Of a stretch of DNA of 41,509 nucleotides, positions 25,828 to 33,008 are shown piece by piece. The position numbers and the translations under genes are program-made. The notes beneath the pieces were generated by a model. It was not told the DNA's origin and did no database searches. It was given only the letters and a program-made list of their open reading frames with translations. The stretch is from Caulobacterales bacterium (GTDB taxonomy: Bacteria > Pseudomonadota > Alphaproteobacteria > Caulobacterales > Caulobacteraceae). Position 1 is the first letter of the stretch; each line of letters opens with the position of its first letter. The stretch covers positions 1-41,509 of the forward strand of contig JAFLCT010000010.1 in the NCBI GenBank assembly GCA_017302335.1, in the 5' to 3' direction.

Positions 25828-27450
25828 ATGGCTTTGAAGGTCGCCATCGTCGGCCGCCCCAATGTGGGCAAGTCGACCCTGTTCAACCGACTGGTTGGAA
25901 AACGGCTGGCGCTGGTCGACGACCGGCCAGGGGTGACGCGCGACCGGCGCTACGCCGCGGGAAACATCGGCGATCTCGAACTGACCCTGATCGACACCGC
26001 GGGCTATGAGGACGTCACCGACGAAAGCCTGGAAGCCCGGATGCGTGAGCAGACCGAGGCGGCCATCGAAGACGCGGACCTAATCCTGTTCATGATGGAC
26101 GCGCGCGAGGGCGTGACCTCGCTGGACCGGATCTTCGCCGACCGGCTGCGTCGCCAGCACAAGCCGGTGGTCATTCTGGCCAACAAGTCCGAGAGCCGCG
26201 AAAGCGGCGGCGGGGTGGGCGAGGCGCACGCTCTGGGCTTTGGCGAACCCGTGGCCATCTCGGCCGAACACGGCGAGGGCATGGCCGATCTGTACGCCGC
26301 CATAATCGCCGCCTCGGCCGATATCTTCGTCGAGGAAGAGGACGAACCGGACAAGCCGATCCGCATCGCCGTGATCGGCCGCCCCAACGCCGGCAAATCG
26401 ACCCTGATCAACCGTCTGATCGGCGAGGATCGCCTGTTGACCGGGCCGGAAGCGGGCATCACGCGCGACTCCATCTCGGTCGACTGGGTCTGGGAAGACC
26501 GCAACATCCGCCTGGTCGACACCGCCGGGATGCGCCGCAAGGCGCGGGTGCAGGAGAAGCTGGAGAAGCTGTCGGTCGCCGACACCATCCGCGCCATCAC
26601 CTTCGCCGAGGTGGTCATCCTGGTGATGGACAAGGACGACGCCTTCGACACCCAGGACCTGCAACTGGCCGACCTGGTCGAGCGTGAGGGCCGTGCGCTG
26701 GTCTATGTGGCGTCCAAATGGGACCTGGAGGAACACCCCCAGGCCCGGATGGCCGAGCTGAAATCCATGGCCGAGCACAAGCTGCCGCAACTGAAGGGTT
26801 CGCCCTTCGTGGCCCTGTCCGCCTATTCGGGCCGGGGGGTCGAGCGGCTGATGCCTGCGGTGATCCAGGCCTATGACACCTGGTCGGTGAAGGTGAAGAC
26901 CAAGGATCTGAACACCTGGCTGTCCATGGCGACCCAGCGGCACCCGCCGCCCGCCGTCGACGGCAAGCGGATCAAGCCGAAATACATCGCCCAGACCAAG
27001 GCCCGCCCGCCGACCTTCGTGCTGATGGCCAGCCGCGCGGAGTCCATGCCGGATCACTACAAGCGCTATCTGATCAACAGCTTACGCGAAAGTTTTGACC
27101 TTCCGGGCACGCCGATCCGCCTGACCGTCAAATCGGGCGGCGCCAACCCCTATGCCGAGGGCGGCGCCAAGTCGGGACCGGAACGCTACAAGGGCGACGC
27201 CAAGACCGCCCCGCGCCGGGTCAAGAAGGCCGAGAAGGAAGAGGCCCTGTCCAAACTGCCCGGAAAGGCGTTGGAGCAGAAGAAGGCCCGCGTCGCCAAG
27301 CCCAAGATCCTGGGCGGGCTGAAGGCCAGCGCCTCGAAGAAGGCGGGGTCCAGCGTGGCGATCCAGAAGGGCGCCCGCGGCGGGGCGCGGCAGGTCTCCC
27401 GCTCAGGCCGCATCCGCACCGGTCAGAAGGCCGGACCGAAGAAGCGGTAA
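25828..27450 (+). CDS. der: Ribosome biogenesis GTPase Der (EngA)
   Basis: A 540-residue double-GTPase required for 50S assembly. First G domain: GRPNVGKS, DTAGYED, ANKSE; second: GRPNAGKS, DTAGMRRKARV, and ASKWDLE, where G4 reads S-K-W-D rather than the usual N-K-W-D. The KH-like C-terminal domain (about 355-450) follows, ending PIRLTVKSGGANPY. It then runs on for about 80 extra Lys/Ala/Gly-rich residues (about 460-540), longer than the roughly 440-490 usual for the family. The tail resembles RNA-binding extensions. ATG 25828 is 20 bp after bamB, as in the conserved pair. Confidence 0.95.
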   Translation: MALKVAIVGRPNVGKSTLFNRLVGKRLALVDDRPGVTRDRRYAAGNIGDLELTLIDTAGYEDVTDESLEARMREQTEAAIEDADLILFMMDAREGVTSLDRIFADRLRRQHKPVVILANKSESRESGGGVGEAHALGFGEPVAISAEHGEGMADLYAAIIAASADIFVEEEDEPDKPIRIAVIGRPNAGKSTLINRLIGEDRLLTGPEAGITRDSISVDWVWEDRNIRLVDTAGMRRKARVQEKLEKLSVADTIRAITFAEVVILVMDKDDAFDTQDLQLADLVEREGRALVYVASKWDLEEHPQARMAELKSMAEHKLPQLKGSPFVALSAYSGRGVERLMPAVIQAYDTWSVKVKTKDLNTWLSMATQRHPPPAVDGKRIKPKYIAQTKARPPTFVLMASRAESMPDHYKRYLINSLRESFDLPGTPIRLTVKSGGANPYAEGGAKSGPERYKGDAKTAPRRVKKAEKEEALSKLPGKALEQKKARVAKPKILGGLKASASKKAGSSVAIQKGARGGARQVSRSGRIRTGQKAGPKKR

Positions 27451-27469
27451 GGAAACTCAATCGCCCTTC

Positions 27470-27522
27470 TTTCGTCATTCCGGGTCTGTGGCGCTTTCGC
27501 GCTTTCGCCCGGAATGACGAAA
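27470..27522. terminator. Bidirectional terminator between convergent der and SDR genes
   Basis: Perfect 15-bp arms TTTCGTCATTCCGGG (27470-27484) and CCCGGAATGACGAAA (27508-27522) flank a 23-nt loop that itself repeats GCGCTTTC. The stem lies 19 nt after the der stop and abuts the end of the SDR gene. The long loop and A/T ends fit a two-way terminator; the CGTCATTCCGGG core may also belong to a dispersed repeat family. Confidence 0.65.
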
Positions 27523-27527
27523 GGCTT

Positions 27528-28280
27528 TCAAACCAGCGCCGCCGCGCTTGGTCCCGCCTGCCAGTCCTTGAACCTCACCGTCAGCGGCGGGGTCAGGTCG
27601 CCGCGGGCCAGTTCGACGATCAGGGGGGCGATGACCGAGGGCGGCTCCAGGTCCATCGGGTCCTCGCCGGGGAAGGCCTGGGCGCGAAGCTGGGTGCGCA
27701 GGCGGCCGGGGTCGACGACGGAGACGCGGATCGGGGTCGACTCGATCTCGTCGGCCCAGGTCTTCATCAGGGCCTCGGCGCCCGCCTTGGTCGCGGCGTA
27801 TGCGCCCCAGAAGGCGCGGGGGCTTGAGGCGACGCTGGTGGTCAGATGCACCACGCGACCGGCGTCCGAGGCGCGCAGCAGCGGCTCCAGCGAGCGGATC
27901 AGGCGATAGACGCCGGTGAAATTGACTTTCTCGACCTTGGCGAAGTCGCGCGGGTCGGCATGGGCCACCGGCGTCAGACCCGCGGCCCCCATGGTCGCCG
28001 AAGCCTGGACCCAGACATCCAGCCGACCGAACCGCTCGTAGAGCGCGCCGCCCAGGCGGTCGATGGCCCCGCCGTCCACCAGGTCGAACGGGATCAGGGT
28101 GGCGTGCCGACCGGTGGCGGCGAAGACGGCGTCGTCCAGCTCTTCCAGCCCGCCTTGGGTGCGCGCCGTCGCGACGACGTGGGCGCCGGCCTTGGCCAGG
28201 GCCAGGGCGCTCTCATAGCCGATGCCGCGCGAGGCGCCGACGACCAGGGCGATGCGATCTTTCAGGGGCAGGTCCGACAT
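27528..28280 (-). CDS. Short-chain dehydrogenase/reductase (SDR) family oxidoreductase
   Basis: A 250-residue cytosolic NAD(P)-dependent oxidoreductase. Cofactor motif VVGASRGIGYESALALAKAG (G-x3-G-x-G), the conserved LDVWVQASA segment (NNAG is replaced by VQASA), then VVHLTTSVASSPRAFWGAYAATKAGAEAL with catalytic Ser, Tyr and Lys in place. Basic ATARTQGG after strand 2 hints at NADPH. Substrate not predictable. It is the last gene of the leftward dnaB-purF block, 51 bp downstream of purF. Confidence 0.92.
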   Translation of the reverse strand: MSDLPLKDRIALVVGASRGIGYESALALAKAGAHVVATARTQGGLEELDDAVFAATGRHATLIPFDLVDGGAIDRLGGALYERFGRLDVWVQASATMGAAGLTPVAHADPRDFAKVEKVNFTGVYRLIRSLEPLLRASDAGRVVHLTTSVASSPRAFWGAYAATKAGAEALMKTWADEIESTPIRVSVVDPGRLRTQLRAQAFPGEDPMDLEPPSVIAPLIVELARGDLTPPLTVRFKDWQAGPSAAALV

Positions 28281-28331
28281 GGCGCGCTGATAGCGCGGCC
28301 CGACGTGGAAGTCAGCAGCCGACAGGCGATC

Positions 28332-29837
28332 CTAGGCGCTGACCAGCAGCGAGAGTTGCCGACCCGAGGCGTCGCGGCCGCCCAGTTCGATCTCGCGGTC
28401 CAGCAGGCGCGTCGGATAGTCGCCGGTGAAATAGTGGTCGGTGAACTGGGGCGCCTTGTCGTCGCGGCCGTCCTGGCCCAGGGCGCGGTACAGGCCGTCG
28501 ACCGACAGGAAACCCAGGGTGTCGACCTCCAGATATTCGCGCATCTCCTCCATCGACTTCTGGGCGGCGATCAACTGCTCACGCTCGGGCATATCGATGC
28601 CGTAGAAGTCGGGATAGACGATCGGCGGGCTGGCCGAGCGCAGGTGCACCTCGGCGGCGCCCGCGGCGCGCACGGCGCGGACCAGTTTCACCGAGGTGGT
28701 GCCGCGCACAATGGAATCGTCGATCAGCACGACCCGCTTGCCCGCCAGCGCGGCCTTGTTGGGGCTGTGCTTCATGCGCACGCCCTTTTGCCGGGCGCCT
28801 TGGCTGGGCTGGATGAAGGTGCGGCCCAGATAGTGACTGCGGATGATGCCCATCTCGAAGGGGATGCCGCTTTCCTGGGCATAGCCGAGGGCGGCGGGCA
28901 CGCCGGAATCGGGCACGGGCACCACGATGTCGGCGGCGACCGCGTGCTCGCGGGCCAGGGCGGCGCCCATGGCCTTGCGCACCTCATAGACCGAGCGGCC
29001 GTCCACGAAGGAATCCGGGCGTGAGAAATAGACGTATTCGAACAGGCACGGCCGGGCGGCGCGGGTCGGGAAGGGTTTGAGCGAGGTCAGGCCGTCCTCG
29101 TCGATCACCACCACCTCGCCATGCTCGACATCGCGCACGAAGTCGGCGCCGATCATGTCGAGCGCGCAGGTTTCCGACGCCAACACCCAGGCCGCGCCGA
29201 CCTTGCCCAGAACCAGCGGGCGGATGCCCAGGGGATCGCGCGCGCCGATCATCTTCTTGGTCGTCTGCGCCACCAGGGCGTAGCCGCCCTCGATCTGGCC
29301 CAGGGCGTCGATGAAGCGGTCGACGATCTTGGCCTTACGGCTGCGCGCGATCAGATGCAGGATGACCTCGGAATCCGAGGTCGACTGGAAGATGGCGCCT
29401 TCCGAGACCAACCGGTTCCGCAGAAATTTGAAATTGGTCAGATTGCCATTGTGGGCGATGGCGATGCCGCCGGTGTCCAGGTCGGCGAACATCGGCTGAA
29501 TGTTGCGCAGGAAACTGCCGCCCGCGGTGGAGTAACGGGTGTGGCCGACCGCCGCCTCGCCCGGCATCCGCTGGGCCAGATTGGCCCCGCCGAAGGCTTC
29601 GCCCACCAGCCCCATGTGGCGCTCGGTGTGGAAACGGTCGTCGCCGACGCTGGCGATGCCGCAGGCTTCCTGGCCGCGATGCTGCAAGGCGTGCAGGCCC
29701 AGGGCGACGATGGAGGAGGCCTCGTCCGCGTCCGCGCCCCAGACGCCGCAGACGCCGCATTCCAGCCGGGGCCGATCGTCATCGGCGTCACGCTCGTGCG
29801 GGCGATGCACGACGGGGTCGGCGATGTGGTGGGTCAT
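28332..29837 (-). CDS. purF: Amidophosphoribosyltransferase
   Basis: A 501-residue enzyme making phosphoribosylamine from PRPP and glutamine, first step of purine synthesis. The catalytic N-terminal Cys is Cys27 (ECGVCGVWG), so a 26-residue propeptide should be cleaved; that is longer than the 11 residues of B. subtilis. The glutaminase half has GHTRYSTAG and HNGNLTNF; the PRTase half has VVLIDDSIVRGTTSVKLV. The Fe-S ligands of the B. subtilis type seem absent: PDFYGID and FTDHYFTGDYPT have no Cys where that type does. It lies 30 bp after cvpA, as in many genomes. Confidence 0.96.
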   Translation of the reverse strand: MTHHIADPVVHRPHERDADDDRPRLECGVCGVWGADADEASSIVALGLHALQHRGQEACGIASVGDDRFHTERHMGLVGEAFGGANLAQRMPGEAAVGHTRYSTAGGSFLRNIQPMFADLDTGGIAIAHNGNLTNFKFLRNRLVSEGAIFQSTSDSEVILHLIARSRKAKIVDRFIDALGQIEGGYALVAQTTKKMIGARDPLGIRPLVLGKVGAAWVLASETCALDMIGADFVRDVEHGEVVVIDEDGLTSLKPFPTRAARPCLFEYVYFSRPDSFVDGRSVYEVRKAMGAALAREHAVAADIVVPVPDSGVPAALGYAQESGIPFEMGIIRSHYLGRTFIQPSQGARQKGVRMKHSPNKAALAGKRVVLIDDSIVRGTTSVKLVRAVRAAGAAEVHLRSASPPIVYPDFYGIDMPEREQLIAAQKSMEEMREYLEVDTLGFLSVDGLYRALGQDGRDDKAPQFTDHYFTGDYPTRLLDREIELGGRDASGRQLSLLVSA

Positions 29838-29867
29838 CGTCGGCGTCTCCGGCTGGCCGGGCGGAAG

Positions 29868-30455
29868 TCAGGATGGCGGCGAGGTAGTCCCGGATTGGGG
29901 CCGGGGCAAGGCTTCTTCGCCTGAAAATCCTTCGCGAGCGGACGAAGCGACCACCGGCGACACCGCGTCCATGCCCCGACCGATGCCGGGCAGCACGAAC
30001 TGGATCAGGCGCGCGGAGGCGGCGCTGAGCTTGTACAGCGACGCTTCGGTCAGCCAGCGCGGCGTCTTCTCGCCGGGCAGGGCGGCGACCACCACCAGGT
30101 GAATGGCGCCCAGCAACACCAAGGCCCGCGCGGCCCCGACGAAGATGCCGAAGAACCGGTCGACCCCGCTCAGATGCGGATGGGCCTGGGCCTGTTTCGA
30201 CAGTCGCGAGCCGAAGAGGCGAATGCCCCAATAGACGGCCAGAAAGCTGACTACGGCCGCCAGGATCGACCCGGCCCAGTCGGGATTGATCATGGCTCGC
30301 CCGATCGGCGCCGTCAGCGGCAGGGCGATCAGCGCCAGGAAGGCCGCCAGCACGAAGCTGAGCAGGGTGATGACCTCGCGCACCCCGCCGCGCACCCACC
30401 CGGCGGCGGCCGAGGCCAGGATCAGGATGATGGCGAGGGCGTCATAGCCGGTCAC
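29868..30455 (-). CDS. cvpA: CvpA family membrane protein
   Basis: A 195-residue inner-membrane protein with four predicted helices (LAIILILASAAAGWVRG; VITLLSFVLAAFLALIALPL; AGSILAAVVSFLAVYWGIRLF; ARALVLLGAIHLVVVAALP). The RGGVREVITL turn after helix 1 and the GVDRFFGIFVGAARAL segment are family marks. CvpA is needed for colicin V production in E. coli and is typically next to purF; its function elsewhere is linked to envelope integrity. The C-terminal 35 residues are a polar tail. It is 31 bp after radA and 30 bp before purF. Confidence 0.93.
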   Translation of the reverse strand: MTGYDALAIILILASAAAGWVRGGVREVITLLSFVLAAFLALIALPLTAPIGRAMINPDWAGSILAAVVSFLAVYWGIRLFGSRLSKQAQAHPHLSGVDRFFGIFVGAARALVLLGAIHLVVVAALPGEKTPRWLTEASLYKLSAASARLIQFVLPGIGRGMDAVSPVVASSAREGFSGEEALPRPQSGTTSPPS

Positions 30456-30486
30456 GAGCGCATCCGAAGGAGCCGTTGATCCGTAA

Positions 30487-31851
30487 TCAATACCGGTTTT
30501 CGGAGATTCTTTCGACGGCCTCAGTCAAACGGCTGACGGCGGTGATCCGGGTGGCGCCGCCCTTGCCGTTCGGGGGCGGGGTCAGGGCCTGGTCGAAACC
30601 CAGCTTGGCGGCCTCTCGCAGTCGCGCCTCGGCCCGGCCCACGGCGCGCACCTCGCCCGACAGGCCGATCTCGCCGAACACCACGCAGCCCTGGGGCAGG
30701 GGCGTGTCCGCAGCCGAGCTGATCAGGGCGGCGGCGGCGGCCAGGTCGGCGGCCGGTTCGTTGACGCGCAGGCCGCCCGCGACGTTCAGATAGACATCGC
30801 GATCGCCGAACCCCAGGCCGCACCGCGCCTCCAGCACCGCCAGCACCATGGCCAGCCGCCCGGAATCCCATCCGACCACGGCCCGCCTGGGGGTGCCATA
30901 GGCGCTGGGCGCCACCAGGGCCTGGATCTCGACCAGCACGGGACGCGACCCCTCGATCCCGGCGAAGACGGCGGCGCCCGGCGCGCGTTCCTTGCCTTCG
31001 CCCAGGAACAGGGTCGAGGGGTTGGCGACCTCGCGCAGACCGGCGTCGCCCATCTCGAACACGCCGATCTCGTCGGTGGCGCCGAAGCGGTTCTTGCCGG
31101 CGCGCAGGATGCGGAACGGATAGCCGCGTTCACCCTCGAAGGTCATGACGGCGTCGACCATGTGTTCGACCACGCGCGGGCCGGCGACCTGTCCGTCCTT
31201 GGTGACATGGCCGACCAGGATGACGGCCGGGCCGCCCGCCTTGGCCAGGCGCACCATCTCGCTGGCGCAGGCGCGGACCTGGGTGACCGAGCCGGGTCCG
31301 GCCTCGTGCACGTCGCTCCACAGGGTCTGGATGGAGTCGATGACGACGATGTCGAACCGTTCGCGCTTCAGCGTCGACAGGATTTCGCGCAGGGCCGTGG
31401 CGCTGGCCAGCTCGACCGGGGCCTGGGCCAGGCCCATGCGGCGGGCGCGGCTGCGGATCTGTTCGATGGCCTCCTCGCCCGAGATGTAGGCGACGCGGCG
31501 TCCGGCCAGGGCGGCCCTGGCGCAGACCTCCAGCAACAGGGTGGACTTGCCGACGCCGGGATCGCCCGACAGCAACAGGGCCGAGCCGGGCACCACGCCG
31601 CCGCCGCAGACGCGGTCGAACTCAGCCACGCCGGTGACCAGGCGCGGCGGTTCTGGGTTTTCCGATTCCAGCGACTCGAAGGCCAGGCCGCGCGCACGGC
31701 TGGTCGCGGCGGGTTTCAGGGCGCCGGGCGGGGCGCTGCGGCTTTCCTCGACGATGGCGTTCCATTGGCCGCAGGCGCCGCACTGGCCCGACCATTTGCC
31801 GTGCACCGCCCCGCAGGACTGACAAACATAGATCGCGCCGTCTTTCGCCAT
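30487..31851 (-). CDS. radA: DNA repair/recombination protein RadA
   Basis: A 454-residue RecA-like ATPase that promotes branch migration in recombinational repair. Domains: zinc finger CQSCGAVHGKWSGQCGACGQW (residues about 9-29; the two CxxC pairs are kept), RecA core with Walker A GDPGVGKST and a Walker B-like DIVVIDSIQT, the RadA-specific KNRFG motif (AGKNRFGATDEIGVFEM), and a C-terminal Lon-protease-like domain (VEIQALVAPSAYGTPRRAVVGWD, FGEIGLSGEVRAV). Length is normal. It lies between alr and cvpA. Confidence 0.96.
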   Translation of the reverse strand: MAKDGAIYVCQSCGAVHGKWSGQCGACGQWNAIVEESRSAPPGALKPAATSRARGLAFESLESENPEPPRLVTGVAEFDRVCGGGVVPGSALLLSGDPGVGKSTLLLEVCARAALAGRRVAYISGEEAIEQIRSRARRMGLAQAPVELASATALREILSTLKRERFDIVVIDSIQTLWSDVHEAGPGSVTQVRACASEMVRLAKAGGPAVILVGHVTKDGQVAGPRVVEHMVDAVMTFEGERGYPFRILRAGKNRFGATDEIGVFEMGDAGLREVANPSTLFLGEGKERAPGAAVFAGIEGSRPVLVEIQALVAPSAYGTPRRAVVGWDSGRLAMVLAVLEARCGLGFGDRDVYLNVAGGLRVNEPAADLAAAAALISSAADTPLPQGCVVFGEIGLSGEVRAVGRAEARLREAAKLGFDQALTPPPNGKGGATRITAVSRLTEAVERISENRY

Positions 31852-31924
31852 GGTGTCGGCTTACAGGAGTCGTGGGCGGCGGGGCAGGGGGCGCAACGCG
31901 GGCTGCGACCGTGACTGACGTGGA

Positions 31925-32968
31925 TCAGCCGACGTAGACGCGCGGCACGCGGGCTGTGACCGAGGTCAGCAGCTCATAGGCGATGGTTCCGGCTGCGGCG
32001 GCGGCGTCGTCCAGCATCCGGTTGGCGCCGAACAGCTCCACCGTGTCGCCGATCGCCACATCCAGGCCCGACACATCGACCGCGCAGACATCCATCGACA
32101 CGCGGCCCAGGATGGGGCGCAGTTCGCCCGCGACCCAGACCAGACCCGCGCCCCGACCGGAATAGGACCGCAGCACGCCGTCGGCGTAACCCGTGGCGCA
32201 GGTGGCGATGCGATGCGGCGTCTCGGCCTGGAACCCGCGTGAATAGCCGACGGTCTCGCCTACCGGCACGTCACGGACTTGCAGGATGTCGGCGCTCAGG
32301 GTCGCGACGGCGCCGATGCGCGGGTCCGGCCGTCCCTCGGGGCCGCCGCCATACAGGCAGACGCCCGGCCGCACGGCGTCGAAGGCGTAGTCGGACCCCA
32401 GGAAACACCCGCCGGAGTTGGCGAAAGAGCGGACGGCGCCTGGATAGCGCTGGGCGACGGCGGCGAAGGCGTCGCGCTGACGCCGGTTCATCGGCTCGGC
32501 CGGATCGTCGGCGCAGGCCAGATGGCTGAGGACCAAGGCCAGGCCGTCGAACGGCGCGGGCGCGTCTTCGGGCCGGAAGCCCAGACGGTTCATGCCGGTA
32601 TCGACCTGAAGCCCGCAGGCGCCGCCGCCCGCCGCCCGCCAGGCCGCGAGCTGGCCGCCGTGATTCAGAACCGGGCGCAGGTTCGAGGCGATCAAAGCGC
32701 GCTCGGTTCCCGCGACGCAGCCGTCCAGCACATAGATCGTCGGCTCGGCGCCCAGGGCCGCCCGCAGGGCCGCGCCCTCGGCGGCGCGGGCCACGAAGAA
32801 GGTTTGCGCCCCCTCGGCCGCCAGACGCCGGGCGCAAGCCGCCGCGCCCAGGCCATAGCTGTCGGCCTTGACCACCGGATGCACGGGCGCGCCCGCCGCC
32901 GCCGCCAGCGCATGGAAGTTGCGGGCGAGCGCGTTCAGATCGACGGTCAGGCGGGCGGGAGAGGCCAT
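31925..32968 (-). CDS. alr: Alanine racemase
   Basis: A 347-residue PLP enzyme giving D-alanine for peptidoglycan. The lysine that binds PLP lies in HPVVKADSYGLGA (about residue 34). GLQVDTGMNRLGF and the C-terminal-domain tyrosine region VGETVGYSRGF (the catalytic Tyr acts on the L-isomer) are present, as is GRVSMDVCAVDVS. It is slightly shorter than the 360-390 residues typical of the family. It lies 40 bp after dnaB, a conserved alphaproteobacterial neighbour. A second racemase could exist elsewhere in the genome. Confidence 0.95.
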   Translation of the reverse strand: MASPARLTVDLNALARNFHALAAAAGAPVHPVVKADSYGLGAAACARRLAAEGAQTFFVARAAEGAALRAALGAEPTIYVLDGCVAGTERALIASNLRPVLNHGGQLAAWRAAGGGACGLQVDTGMNRLGFRPEDAPAPFDGLALVLSHLACADDPAEPMNRRQRDAFAAVAQRYPGAVRSFANSGGCFLGSDYAFDAVRPGVCLYGGGPEGRPDPRIGAVATLSADILQVRDVPVGETVGYSRGFQAETPHRIATCATGYADGVLRSYSGRGAGLVWVAGELRPILGRVSMDVCAVDVSGLDVAIGDTVELFGANRMLDDAAAAAGTIAYELLTSVTARVPRVYVG

Positions 32969-33008
32969 GGCTCCGCTTATGCCGCAACTGCGAAGGCGGA
33001 GGAAACCG

